The notes beneath the pieces are model-generated. The model was not told the origin of the DNA and made no database searches. It worked only from the letters and a program-made list of their open reading frames with translations. Below are positions 12,321-24,900 of a stretch of DNA of 64,000 bases, piece after piece. A program made the position numbers and the translations under genes. Source of the DNA: Atrina japonica (lineage: Eukaryota; Mollusca; Bivalvia; Pterioida; Pinnidae); contig BROG01000107.1 in NCBI GenBank assembly GCA_030159075.1, forward strand, positions 248,001-312,000. Reading direction: 5' to 3'. Each line of letters begins with the position of its first letter. Position 1 is the stretch's first letter.

Positions 12321-12670
12321 GATTCTCGGAAGGGAGAATATGGCGGTACATCACTCGTAACTTAGAACGACTTCGGAGCGTGGAAAATCGAGTTTTGTAT
12401 TTTGTATTACCAGATATTTGAATGAGCAAAACATAGATATGATTTAATTTATTAACTCTGTGTTTCTTTCGTCGACAATGGTTCTCGGAATGAAGATGTC
12501 GGCGGTCGTTTTACCCAGTCAATACTCGAATGACGGTTGTCAATTTCGGCGCATGAAAAGTCGAGTCCTTTACTTTATACGAACTTATAGATGCACAATA
12601 AATATATTCAACTGAGAAAACATTGTTATGATTTTTATTTTTATTTTTTTGATTCTCTCAACGACAGAAA
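12321..12670. repeat. CpG-containing diverged tandem duplication (~160-190 bp unit)
   Basis: Unit 1 (12321-12478) and unit 2 (12479-about 12670) share, in order: TTCTCGGAA, 'atg(t/g)cggcgg', 'gaaaatcgag' or 'gaaaagtcgag', and 'gagcaaaacatagatatgat' or 'gagaaaacattgttatgat'. The block is richer in CpG than its surroundings. It could be a duplicated promoter-type region or an old repeat. No exon was identified. Confidence 0.5.
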
Positions 12671-13801
12671 TTTCAAATCATGACAAAAGTTTTGAAATAG
12701 ATCTATGTTATTCACCATCGGACTGTAGGCCGAAATGTGCAACGTCGTCACATTTAGATTTTTTTGCTTTACCGAGTAATTTATTAATAATAAACGAAAA
12801 TAATATATTGTTATAAAATTTCCCCGATTAATTCATTTAAAGTAAATGTAGAGTAGTCTGTTTTCTTTTAACAATCGTAAGTATACATCTGATGTTAATT
12901 AGGCATAGTACGGGTGCTAGAATCTCACATGTAAATAAGTAAAAAAAAAAAAAACATGTACACGTAATATCAATAATTTCTTAAAAAATAAAAACACAAT
13001 TCCACAAACTTTTCTTTGCCTGTTAGTAAGACCCTTTTTTTATAAATCTAGTGGACAACAGTTTTACAGGTAGATTATCGATAAGACAAGTCAGTCTTCA
13101 CGCCTCAGTGATTTTTGCTTCTCTCCCGATGAGATGAGAGGTGCCGACAAGTGTTGGCTCGCAGTATTTTATGACCCCTTATACACAACCATGGGACAAA
13201 AAACACAGTGTTTTTTCAGATTTTCCACGGGGCATCTTCCCACTGTGATCCGTGGAAAAATTACGAAACACGTGAGCCGTACTGTACTCTGTAAAAAGTA
13301 TATTAGTATGATAGCTGGTGAATTACACAGAACTGAACTAAATATTCACAGGGCTGATATCAAAGGGATAAAAATTGCCAGAACAATTCTGTTGTATGTG
13401 TGTGGCATTTTAAATAACATGGTTAACATTGGTTTCCATATCATAAAAAACAACAACCCTTAAACAAAATGAAGTTAAGTTATCTCATTAAGCAGAACTC
13501 CTTAGATTTTTATTGGACTTCATAAAATTCTATTTACTATTTTTTTTATCATAAACATAATTATCTATGGTATTAACTGTAAAAAGACCACTTACCAGTT
13601 ACTGCATTATTTTCAAAATTGTACAAATGTACATTGTATCCCCGAGATTTGTACAATGTAGCTTGACACTTGTGTTCTTTATAATACATGTAAATATGCT
13701 GAACTATACAACTTAGGATGTTATACTTTGTACACTTATTTACATGTGTGTGTGTATGTGTGTGTGTATGTGTACATTGTAGTTACATGTACACATACCT
13801 G
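12671..13801. other. non-coding, no gene seen
   Basis: A 109-residue open frame at 13134-13463 has no recognised motif and no convincing splice or promoter context. A short TG-rich run lies at about 13745-13775. Confidence 0.4.
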
Positions 13802-14040
13802 CAGGGATTTTCCTACCACCAAAATTTTGGATCCTGGGTCCAGAAAATTGGGGGGAAATATGACATTTTTACTAAAAAAAATTAATTTGAGGCACTGGTT
13901 TGAAAAAACCTTATTTTTTATTTTGAATTTCAGAATTGGGAATTCTTGCATATTTTAGGGGGAAAAAACTTGTAAGTCATTTTGGCATTCGGAATGGGTC
14001 CTGTAACCGGACCCAAAATCAGCCTAGGAAAATCCCTGAC
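13802..14040. mobile_element. hAT-like MITE, CAGGGATTTTCCTA ends
   Basis: The left terminus CAGGGATTTTCCTA is matched by TAGGAAAATCCCTG at the right. Inside both ends is a GGGTCC word (GATCCTGGGTCC at left; GGGTCCTGTAACCGGACCC at right). The flanks ACATACCT and ACATGTAT could be a degraded 8-bp duplication, but ACATGT words are common here. The CAGGG start fits hAT-type termini. Confidence 0.7.
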
Positions 14041-14728
14041 ATGTATTATTGTATTTCTATCTATGTACATTGTAGATACATGTATGCTCTACTCATCAAG
14101 TATGTCCAGTCATTAACAAAAAATAAGAACATGTAAACACAAAAAACAAATTGTCAGCTTTAAACTACATGTACATGTCGACATGTAAAGGGCAAACATT
14201 AATGCATTGTACATGTACATGTAAATGTATATACAATGTATATGGTTTCTCATTTTGTTATGGCAGTGCTAAATGTGTAGGCCTTTATCATGACTAGTGT
14301 AAGCCTGGGGATGGGTTAAAAAACTGAAGATAATCAGAACTGTATCTAGATAAAGTATGATGTTGTACTTCTCATCTCTGCTGCCACGGCAACAGACATG
14401 TGTAGATACAGGGCACCTGTTATATCCAGTGTTCATACTTATAGACCGGACACCTGTAATTTACATAAACTCATATAAGGAGTACCTGTATTGTACATGT
14501 ACATGTGTACATAAACATACTACTGTACATATATATTACATTGTATATGTATATAGACAATGTACCAGGTATATAGAACTTAATAGACAGGATAAGTGTA
14601 ATGTACAATGTACATGTATATAAAAACTATATTGTACAGGGCATCTCAGTCCTGTAATGTACATGTACATAAATGTACATTACAGGGCACCTATATACAC
14701 GTGTATAATGTGCATAAACTACATGTAT
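14041..14728. other. non-coding, dense in ACATGTA palindromes
   Basis: Many TGTACATGTACA-like palindromes and repeated 'gggcacctgt'-type phrases. Open frames here are cysteine/threonine/tyrosine-rich translations of that motif. Confidence 0.55.
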
Positions 14729-14766
14729 GTTTATTGTTTATTTATTGTTGTTTAACGTCCCACTCA

Positions 14767-14797
<31 letters not shown>

Positions 14798-14841
14798 AAT
14801 GCCGGTAAAGGGCTTCAAATTTTGGCCTATGCTCGGCACTT
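14729..14841 (-). mobile_element. tRNA-SINE 3' fragment
   Basis: Read on the minus strand: GTGCCGAGCATAGGCCAAAA, then 'gaagccctttaccggcattt', 'ggtgacgtctccatatgagt' and the 'gttaaacaacaataaataaac' tail. The tRNA head and first half of the body are missing, a 5' truncation as expected of retroposition. Confidence 0.85.
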
Positions 14842-15298
14842 ACATGTATGTACAGCACTCCTGTAATGTACATTGTATGTATGTAAAGGGCAACTTTGAA
14901 TGGCCCAATATGGCCAATATTAAATATAAGAGAGTTTTTAATGTACATGTGTGTACATTGTACATGTACATGTATGTGTACACGTAACTGCTGATACACA
15001 CAGATTTGTGTTAAATATACTATATACATGTATCTGAAAATTTTTGCCCTTTGGTTTGTTTGTTTGTTTTTTTTTGCCCATTTACATGAGGATCCTCCCT
15101 GTTTTAAATTTGCCCTAAACCATCATAGTGCCATGGATGACATGTACGTCCTTGTCTCAATTATTTAGCTTGACAATTTCGTTTTCATTTTAAATTCACC
15201 CTCTCAACGAAGGGGGGAAATAGCCAAAAAAAAAAGAAAGAAAATAAACGACAGCAGAAATTTCCAGGTTCACATGTACAGTATTCAGAATAAGATAT
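14842..15298. other. non-coding, no gene seen
   Basis: ACATGTA palindromes, T-runs and A-runs only. Confidence 0.5.
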
Positions 15299-15484
15299 TA
15301 CAGTAAAACCTGCTTTAGCGACCACCTGTGTATAAAGACCACCTGGTCCTAAAGATGTTTTTTTTTTTGCTGTCTCCAACAGTACCATTTGTGTACAAAT
15401 CAACCTCTATATATAGACCACTTTCCTACAAAGACTGGTTTTGTTGTGTCTCTAAGGAGGTCTTTATATACAAGTTCCACTGTA
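15299..15484 (-). mobile_element. MITE family C, reverse orientation
   Basis: It starts TACAGTAAAACCTGCTTTAG and ends with the reverse of the CAGTGGAACTTGTATA terminus. The body has GTGTATAAAGACCACCTGGT, then 'gtaccatttgtgtacaaatc'. TA flanks on both sides. Confidence 0.88.
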
Positions 15485-16484
15485 GGTAAAATAAGAAATC
15501 TTACACGTAAAGGTATGACTTCTACACAATAATAAATAGATTTGTATTAAGCATATATAACCAGGGGATAAAATGAACAATAAGATTTGTATAAGAGTGT
15601 GATTTAATAATATGCTACATTTGTACAATTAATCTTTATATCCTGTAAATCATTAATACACAAACTATAGAACACCTGCCATGTATTACAGGCTGTGGGG
15701 TTTGGGCCACCAACTTTCAGGTCATGTCATTATGGATTATATTACATTGTGTTACAAAGGCTTTGTCTTCACTTGCCATAAATAATATTTAATAACTTTT
15801 CATACCTGATGTAATATACCTAATGACCTATAACTAAACCTTAGGGGTTCTACCAACGCACATACAAGTACATGTAGGTCTATAAATCTACAAACTTCCT
15901 TATTTTATATCTACTGAAAAATTGCCAATATCCATTTTTAACAATCTTCTACATTTATTTTTTCAAAGATTTAATTAACAATTTGAACATGTGTTTTCAC
16001 CATATTATACATTAAACAAAATTATCATGATGTATATCTACATGACCTCTCCTAAATATCTACATTAAACCATACCAAAAAATACTACCATAAATGCCAA
16101 CAAATTAATCACGTTACAAATGGATTTCATAACGTCACTGGATTTAGTGCACCAGTGGATAAAGACTGTTTTGTCCATCTAAAATGGGTGACCATTTCTG
16201 ACAAGATTTGACTGAATTTGAAATACAAAATCATTGATTTTTCGTGTAATAAAGTCTGGAAGGACAAAGGTCTTTATTGTTCAGAGAAAATCAATCATAA
16301 AGAGCCTAAATTACTACATTGTATCTCTAAACATTTTGCTGATCAGGCCTTAATATTCATGTGTTCAAGAGCAGCCATACAATGTATAACGGTAATGCTG
16401 ATACGGCAGTACTCTTAAACATGAGGCATCTACTACATGTACATGTATATACAAATGTATATGTGGTCGCATCTACTAGTCCTA
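15485..16484. other. non-coding, no gene seen
   Basis: AT-rich DNA. Open frames (for example 16218-16418) lack recognisable motifs. Confidence 0.45.
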
Positions 16485-17540
16485 CATGATTCTGGACGTT
16501 TGTATGCCACACCGCCTAGTATAACATGATATGGGACATCTGTATGCCACACTTACTACAGTGCTAATGTTATATGATATGGAGCTTCTTCTGTATGCCA
16601 CATTTACAAGTGTTACATGATATGATGAATGGATGTCACACCTACAAATGTTACATACATCGTACATGTATGGGGCTTCTGTATGCCACACTTACATGTA
16701 CATGTATTAGTGCTAAGTGGTCATCTTCGGGAATCTGTGTGCTACACCACACACAAATGTAAAATGGTATGGAGTTTCTTTATGCCACACCTAATGTAAC
16801 ATGATATGGGGCTTCTTTATGTCACACATACTAATGTAACATGATATGGGGCTTCTTTATGTCACACATACTAATGTAACATGATATGGGGCTTCTTTAT
16901 GTCACACATACTAATGTAACATGATATGGGGCTTCTTTATGCCACACATAATGTAACATGATATGGGGCTTCTTTATGTCACACATACTAATGTAACATG
17001 ATATGGGGCTTCTTTATGTCACACATACTAATGTAACATGATATGGGGCTTCTTTATGTCACACATACTAATGTAACATGATATGGGGATTTTGATGTCA
17101 CATCTACTAATGTAACATGATATGGGGATTTTGTATGGCACATCTACTAATGTAACATGATATGGGGATTTTGATGTCACATCTACTAATGTAACATGAT
17201 ATGGGGATTTTGTATGGCACACCTACTAATGTAACATGATATGGGGATTTTGTATGGCACACCTACTAATGTAACATGATATGGGGATTTTGTATGGCAC
17301 ACCTAATGTAACATGGTATGGGGCTTTTGTATGCCACATCTACTTATGGAACATGATATGGGGCAATTGTATGCCACACCTAATGTAACACGGTATGGGG
17401 CTTTTGTATGCCACATCTACTTATGTAACATGATATGGGGCAATTGTATGCCACACCTAATGTAATATATGGAGATTTTGAATGCCACACCTATGTAACA
17501 TAATATGGGGCTTCTTTATGCCACACCAACATGGTAATAT
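16485..17540 (+). repeat. 40-bp minisatellite, about 26 copies
   Basis: The central units read ACTAATGTAACATGATATGG then GGCTTCTTTATGTCACACAT. Several consecutive units at about 16800-17090 are near-identical. Outer units drift: GGGATTTTGATGTCACATCT and GGGATTTTGTATGGCACACC variants, then GGGCAATTGTATGCCACACC in an alternating pattern. Divergence grows towards both edges, as expected of unequal exchange concentrated in the centre. Confidence 0.95.
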
Positions 17541-17582
17541 TATGACATGATATTGGATCTACATATATAGATATATACATGT

Positions 17583-18224
<642 letters not shown>

Positions 18225-18472
18225 TGGCACAACAGGGCACAACAAAAATCAGGAAAAAGGGGTGGGTGCTTGAAGGCACTAATTAACAGTCAAACTGATG
18301 TAAAACTGTTAATTTTTTTATAAGGCACAATGGTAAAGTTGTTGTAGTTTTTACCAAGGACACCTATCAACATAATTCTGTTTAGGGGCTACAGATTTAC
18401 TTTACTTATAGTTTTTCAGGTCCACATCTCCTTGTCAACCAGCTAGAGCTAGAAAATATTCTCAATCATGTG

Positions 18473-18507
<35 letters not shown>

Positions 18508-18550
18508 AGGACGGGCACTTATAGGATGGAATACATTATATTGTAGTTGT
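18225..18550 (+). mobile_element. dispersed repeat R1, copy 2
   Basis: Same marker order as the copy at 3826: 'acaaaaatcaggaaaaaggg', 'ctaattaacagtcaaactga', AAGGCACAATGGTAAAGTTG, 'tccacatctccttgtcaacc', 'gctagaaaatattctcaatc'. It is interrupted by a pure A run of about 30 bases (18476-18505) where the other copies have five to six A. Confidence 0.75.
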
Positions 18551-19942
18551 AGATTTAGTAAATTACATGTATGTAACCTTAAGACACAGGTTAATATGAC
18601 TTAAGTATAAAAACCTTGATAAATTAAACTGATTTATAACAAATTACCAAAATGTAAACATACATGTATTCTACATGTACATGTAGGGATATGCTCCCTC
18701 TAACTTGAAATTCTGGATCCGCACCTGACATCTACCTTAACCAAATGCCATTAAACTTGGGGTTTTCTCAGAGAATATTCTCAAATGGGTCAGCTACGCC
18801 AATCATACATGTATTTCAAGATTAGCTGAAGGTGAGATTGCTGAAATTCTTAAGTTTACATTTATGAAGTAGAGACTGGACCAACTTGCTAAAATCTTCA
18901 AGAATTAATCAAACCTAAGAATCTTACTCCACTTCAGCAAATCTGAAATCTGATTGGCTGTGTATGCCAAGTTATAAATAGTTAATTACATTCTACATTA
19001 AAATGTACATGTACATATTGCAAGAATAATCCCAAATTTTGTGGACCTGGTAACAATGTACTCAAGAAGAAACTACCGTATCAGCCTTCTATAAGTAAAC
19101 TGGAAAACTTTCTCACAAAATTTACCATCAGTTCCAGTGGGGTTTGAATCCTGTGCTGACCAGAAAAGTTAAAAAAAAAAGTTAAAAACAAAAATGAGTA
19201 GAATTTGAGACAGAAAAAAATGACTACAAAATAATGAACATTTTTAAAAAAGAACAAGGACTTTCATGTCCATAATAATGGTAATTTGCAACAGTAAAAT
19301 AAGGGGAAAATGCACAAAAAAGGGGTGAAGTAATAATATTGGAAACTGATTTACAAAGAAACAGACAGTGAAAATCAAGTAGAAAAAGAAGTAGAAATTA
19401 GAACTTGAAAACTGAAAGCAGACAACAAAAAGCAGAAATTGTTTGAGAAAAAAAAAAGAAAATCGGAAAGCAGATTGAAGAAGCGGCAATACAACATAAA
19501 AGAACAAAGAAAAAAGGGGAAATTTACATGTACAAAGACAAATTTAAAATTAATGCATGAAAGAGACCAAAAGCAAGAACTCAGAAGCACATTAGAATTC
19601 TCAGATAATAACGATGAGTCTCCATATAAATCAAGTTCTGAAAAAAGCCAAATAATTTTTTACATTTGTACAATACATTGTATCATAAAAGATGTAGATG
19701 AAAATCTAAAATACTCAGGCTTTTTTAATCAATCCTCTGATGAAGTTGTTAAAAAAAACCAATTATAATCACAATTAAAATTACAAAATTTGAATATGCA
19801 TGGTCACATGTCAAGATGAAAGATTTTGAGTTTATACTTACTAGTACATACAAATGTACATGAAGCAGGAGAACATGAAAGCATTTCAAGATAGAAGAGG
19901 TAGAAAGGAGTGGCATAATCAGTCATATATTTGTTACACATG
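18551..19942. other. non-coding; purine-rich block 19160-19760
   Basis: The plus strand is strongly A/G-biased from about 19160 to 19760. That gives a lysine/arginine/glutamate-rich open frame on the plus strand and a phenylalanine-rich one on the minus strand. Neither has recognised motifs or splice evidence. The rest is AT-rich with ACATGTA words. Confidence 0.45.
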
Positions 19943-20125
19943 TACAGTAAAACCTGCTATAGCGGCCACCTGTATATAAGGATTACCTGTTTATAGCGGC
20001 CAATTTTTTCAAGTCCCTTTACTGCATACTTCAACTAAATTGAACCTGTGTTTAAGGGTCACCTGCACATAAAGGTCAATATTTTCTGGTCCCTTGGGTG
20101 GCCCCTATATACAGGTTTCACTGTA
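19943..20125. mobile_element. MITE family C variant
   Basis: It starts TACAGTAAAACCTGCTATAG and ends ATACAGGTTTCACTGTA. The body has AGCGGCCACCTGTATATAAG and GGTCACCTGCACATAAAGGT. It is closer to the copy at 30402-30567 than to the GGTGGTCTTTATA copies, so there are two subfamilies. Confidence 0.85.
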
Positions 20126-20194
20126 TATATAGTACATAGTAACCTTGGTCAAATTTAAAACGGCATTGCAGACTGGCCAAGTAATCTGAAGGTT

Positions 20195-20645
20195 GAACAG
20201 GGACTGACTCTAGCATTTCTGTCCTAATAGTCAGTCGGACTAGTTGGAAACAAATTTTATTAGTCCTATGGCAAATTCACTAGTCCCAGTGTTACAACAA
20301 ATTATCAATTTGACATATACATGTATTTAATGTTCAAATCAGTATCAGAATTACTTAGGGTACATTGTATATATTTTTGTGTTTTCATATTCTCATGAGG
20401 CAAAACAACTATATATGATTTTCTTAGTTTGAGTTGAGGAAAAAAAAAAAGGACTGATTAGGTATTTCTGGAGTTCAATGTACATACATTATAGTTTATA
20501 CACTTTCAATAATCATTGCTCATGTTCATATTGTGATGATTATACAGATTTATACTAGTCAACCAGACTAGCTGAAGCACAAACTTCACTAGTCCGCTGC
20601 TAAAGTTACTAGTCTCGGACTGGTGGACTAGTCCTAATTTGGAAC
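20195..20645. repeat. dispersed repeat with ACTAGTCC words
   Basis: It begins 'ggactgactctagcatttct' with GTCAGTCGGACTAGTTGG, and ends with 'actagtctcggactggtgga' and 'ctagtcctaatttgg'. Related to the repeats at 1800 and 41338. Interrupted by AT-rich sequence. Confidence 0.5.
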
Positions 20646-20892
20646 CCCAATTGAATCAAACAACAAAAACTACACGTACTGTTGTACATGTACATCATAT
20701 GAATTTCATACTGGCAACTAATTTAATATCTTACATTAAAATAAACCCTGTTTAAAAAGGTCTTTCTACATGTATTTACTTTATAACATTACATGTAAGT
20801 ATTTACCCCAAGACAAAAAACAACAGAATTAATGTAAAAATAATGTTAACATAATGGGTTATATGTACATGTAAAAATACAATATATACAAC

Positions 20893-20997
<105 letters not shown>

Positions 20998-21140
20998 TAG
21001 GCGTCGGGACCGGGGGGGATAGGGGGGCTTAGCCCCTCCACTTTTTTGCAAATATAGACATAGGAAATAGACGTTTCTGGCGTGTGTATGTGTTTTAAGT
21101 TGGTTTAGCCCCCCCCCCACTTTCAATTTGCTTCCGATGC

Positions 21141-21145
<5 letters not shown>

Positions 21146-21217
<72 letters not shown>
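21146..21217. repeat. (TA)n microsatellite
   Basis: About 35 TA dinucleotides with one phase slip near 21190. Confidence 0.97.
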
Positions 21218-21221
<4 letters not shown>

Positions 21222-21555
21222 TTGTATATATATGCATGGTTTTTTGTCAAAGTTTTGCTTTTTCCAATTATTTTTGGAGTGTCTCAAAAATGTTTCATGT
21301 ATATTGATGAAAGATTGAAAACAGTTTATGTAGATGTACATGTATTTGTAAGATAAACATTTTTTTTTTTAGAAATTTGCTTTGGAAGTTAGAAATGTAC
21401 ATGTAATACTGTATTCATAATTTCATATGTCATCAAAGATTGATAGAATAATCACAAAAATGCAACTTGCATTGAACATTTACATGTAATTTATTTTTCA
21501 GACAATTGGGTCCAAAGACGACATTCAGATTTATACATTATACATGTAAATCACA

Positions 21556-21949
21556 TTAAAGGGACATTAGCTGTCTTATCAGATATCCAAAACAAATTAT
21601 TTCAATTTTTTCTACTTTAACTACATGTACTAAATGTACATTAACAAACACAATATGCATGTAAGAGCTATTCACAGGCATAAAAATCTTATATTCCTAT
21701 ATATTTGGTGATAATAAGGTCACATGTTCAGTGTGGTACTCATATACAAACAGCAAGGTACGTTGTGTTAATCAATTGCAAATGAAAAAGTGCCAAACCT
21801 GGGTTTCTCATGCAATTTTCACAAAATATATAGAACTATAAGATTCTTCATGCCCATGTATATCTATTTTTTGTTTGTTAATTGTATATCAATCCAAGTA
21901 ATAAAAAAGAAAACGAAAAATTGAAAAAACACAGCTAATGCCCCTTTAA
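21556..21949. mobile_element. TTAA-flanked MITE family T, full copy
   Basis: TTAA at 21556-21559 and 21946-21949 brackets a ~386-bp element. Its ends are AGGGACATTAGCTGT and, reversed, AGGGGCATTAGCTGT. TTAA target duplication is typical of piggyBac-type transposition. The body contains AGCTATTCACAGGCATAAAA, 'cttatattcctatatatttg' and 'gaaaaagtgccaaacctggg'. Other copies at 52217 and 53206. No transposase. Confidence 0.85.
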
Positions 21950-22574
21950 CAAATATGACAAGTACCTCTTCTGCCAGACCAGTACAAAATGTCAATATTT
22001 TGATGATATAAATGTAGCTGACCCATATGCATGTACATGTACAAGTATGTATGTACATGTATACCACTTTCAGGTTTTATTCGTGGATAGGCCTTAGTGA
22101 GCCAGGATCCCAGGCTAGCACATGTAGAGTAATATTAGCCCACTGATGTATTCTATTTGTTGAGACAAATCATGGTTTTGATTACAATATGTCCATATGT
22201 ATTCTAAGTACTAAGTATAAACATAGTTGTGGGTACATGTACAATTTACCAGCAGGCACGGATTAGAAGGGTCTGTTTATTTACAATTATTTTGGTCTTG
22301 TGTAAATGAAGTTGAATATCAACTTTCCAATCATCAAATTAAATACAACATCCTATGGGACTTTGTTGACCCATTTAATGATGTATAAAATCTGTGTCAA
22401 ATTAAAGCAATGTCTGATGGGTTATCGTCTTGTGTTGTACATGTATACATGTAAAACTCAGAAGATTAATATTATAACACATAACAGTTACATGTAAGTA
22501 ATGGAAATCATACATGTATAATCGTAACATACATTTGTATGTACATGCACAGCTTTATATACATATGTATGTAA

Positions 22575-22880
22575 ACATGTTGGGCCTTTTTCTATAGTTT
22601 CCACAGGGCCAAAATTTGGCCCCATTCCCAATTCAAAATACATGTACAAATACATGTATGTACATGTGTTTTTTTCCCAATTTGATGAAAAACATTCCCA
22701 ATTTAGTTTTGAGGCAACAACTGTAATGAAAAAAAATGAATTAATGTACATCTAAGGGTAAATGCATTTCAAAAAGATTCTTTTACTTTTTAAGTGTGCA
22801 AACAATTTTTCCAAATGTGACACAAATTCACATTAAAATTCCCAATTGCGTTGCAAATGTCATTTTCCCAAAATTGAAGA
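22575..22880. repeat. dispersed repeat with CCCAATTT words (family X), copy
   Basis: It starts 'ggcctttttctatagtttcc', contains GGCCCCATTCCCAATTCAAA and TTTTTCCCAATTTGATGAAA, and ends 'tgtcattttcccaaaattga'. The same order is seen at 23360-23640. The GGCCCCATTCCCAATGCAAA word also occurs at 38680. Confidence 0.65.
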
Positions 22881-22956
22881 AAAAGGACTAGATACATGAA
22901 CATATTTGTATACAATATATAGTTCTCCCCCATTATACAGCCACCTTTTGTTTTCT

Positions 22957-23175
22957 TTAACTCATCAACCCAGCCCTGAAGTCAAATTTGGACCTGCTCA
23001 TTTCAAAGCTTGGTGAAGTCCACTGTAAGATTTCAGAGGTGTGTGATTTAGAATTAATATTTTATAATAATTTTACCTGCAATATGAACTTGTGCACTCC
23101 TGAATTATGAAAGTAGACCAAACTATTTATTCATTTGGGTGAGTCTAAATGTGATGACAGGGGTTAATGAGTTAA
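22957..23175. mobile_element. TTAA-flanked palindromic MITE family F, complete
   Basis: The left end is TTAACTCATCAACCCAGCCC and the right end, reversed, is TTAACTCATTAACCCCTG. The halves are inverted copies: TCATTTCAAAGCTTGGTGAA, 'gtccactgtaagatt' against 'cctgaattatgaaagtagac', 'tttattcatttgggtgag'. Other copies at 5763, 52855 and 57795. Non-autonomous; TTAA at both ends. Confidence 0.82.
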
Positions 23176-23359
23176 TTTTGGCAGTATAATGGGCTGGGCA
23201 ATACATGTATATGTACATGTATATTGATATTTACCATCATCAAGATGTGGTCATTTTCATGTCTATAATCCCTGGGAATTACACTGTATATGGGAGGAAA
23301 TAGTGGCATTAAAATGGGGGGAGGGGAGATATATTGAAGAAGAACTGTACATGTAAATA

Positions 23360-23645
23360 TAAGTAATCTGGGCTTTTTCCATAGTATCCAAGGAACTGAA
23401 TTCCCAATACAAAATGCATACATGTAACCCCAGTATTTTTTCCCAATTTGATGAAAAAATTGATATCATGACCATTTTAAATGAAAAAAAACAATGTAAG
23501 GGGAAATGCAAATTAAAATTAACTTTAGATTTCCATAAGTGCACACAATTTTTCCCAATATGACACAAATCCACTTTAAAATTCCCAATTGTGTTGCAAA
23601 TGTCATTTTCCCAAAATTGACAGAAAAAGGCCTACATTGTACATG
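23360..23645. repeat. dispersed repeat family X, copy
   Basis: A parallel to 22575-22880: 'ctgggctttttccatagtat', AATTCCCAATACAAAATGCA, 'ttttttcccaatttgatgaa', 'aaaattcccaattgtgttgc', 'atgtcattttcccaaaattg'. The two copies flank the MITE at 22957 in the same orientation. Confidence 0.65.
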
Positions 23646-24124
23646 TACATCACCACATGGCCTGGTAATAAAGGTGTAATGGACATTTGTACATGGAATA
23701 TGGCAACTATAGTACATGTACATATGTAGTACTGATAACATTGCAACAGTTTCACATGGACAAACCAGCATCATACATTGACATATGTTGTACACCATAA
23801 TGTTACAGCAGAGTTTATTTGGATGGAGTCATCAAAAAGCCTGAATCAATCTGTGTGGGCTTAGGGTATGCACTACAAGATATTGTATACATATTGTACA
23901 TATACCAGTTTATATGTAGGCCCTATACACAAATGAAAGATTTCCAAGTCAATCAATGTTTTTCTATTCATTATTTAATTGGTTAAATAAATAGATGTGG
24001 AACAAATTATAGATTCATTGAAAAGGTTATTTGCCCTATTGTATTGGTATGATTTTAATCAATGGCACTAACAATTAGATGATGAATAATGTATGTCATG
24101 AACCAAGGCCACCATGAAAAAAAA
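23646..24124. other. non-coding, no gene seen
   Basis: AT-rich with ACATGTA words only. Confidence 0.5.
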
Positions 24125-24900
24125 AAAACATGTTTTTTCAGATGCCTAAATTATACAAGAACATGAATCATTTATTTCGAAACTTGCAAATACATGTAAA
24201 TAAATAAATATATATAAATAACTAAATAAATAAATAAATAAATAAATTTTATCTGAGTAATTTTCATTTCCAAGCACATGTGTTACACATTCATGTGACA
24301 TGTATAAAATGTAAATGTACAAATGTAATTGTGTAAATGTAATAGACATAGTATGTAAAAAAAGAGTAATAAGTATTTGTTGTTTCCTCCCAGTTACATT
24401 GCACATGTAAGTATACATTGTAAGTTTACATTTTATGCCCCAGTTTCAATTTCAATTAAAAAAATTACAAGTTTTGTGGATATTTTTTCTTTTTCATTTT
24501 TACAAAAAGAAACATGTTTCTCATGCCTACAAAAAACATGAACCATTTATTTCAAAACAATTTCAATCAATCAATCAATAAGAAAAGCATTTTCATCTGA
24601 GTAGTTCCCATTTCTATGTACATTATGTACATGTGTTACACAATCAATGTACATTTGTACATGTATTTCATAAACACAAAATAAAAACATCTGTATTTGT
24701 AACAGCCAAAATTGATCTATATGTATTGTACATGTACATGCATTTAAATTACTGGTAGTGGTTTGTATATACATGTACATGTACTAAAAAAAGAGTGTAT
24801 TTGTTCGTTGGGTCTATTTTCCCCAGTTACATGTATATATATGTGTGTATATATGCCCCAATAATCAATCGAAAACTTACAAATTTTGTGAACAATTCAT
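24125..24900 (+). repeat. diverged tandem duplication, ~385-bp unit
   Basis: Shared landmarks in order: ACATGTTTTTTCAGATGCCT (24128) against 'acatgtttctcatgcctac' (24512); 'gaatcatttatttcgaaac' against 'gaaccatttatttcaaaac'; TTTATCTGAGTAATTTTCAT against TTTCATCTGAGTAGTTCCCA; 'cacatgtgttacaca'; and a final ATTACAAGTTTTGTGG against CTTACAAATTTTGTGA. Confidence 0.7.

Noticed and set aside
13134..13463. 109-residue plus-strand ORF
   Set aside because: No motif, no signal peptide, no conserved context; length is compatible with chance.
19439..19768. Lysine/arginine-rich 109-residue ORF
   Set aside because: It starts from a TTG, not an ATG, in a strongly purine-biased stretch. The composition alone makes such a frame likely, and no splice sites or motif were found.
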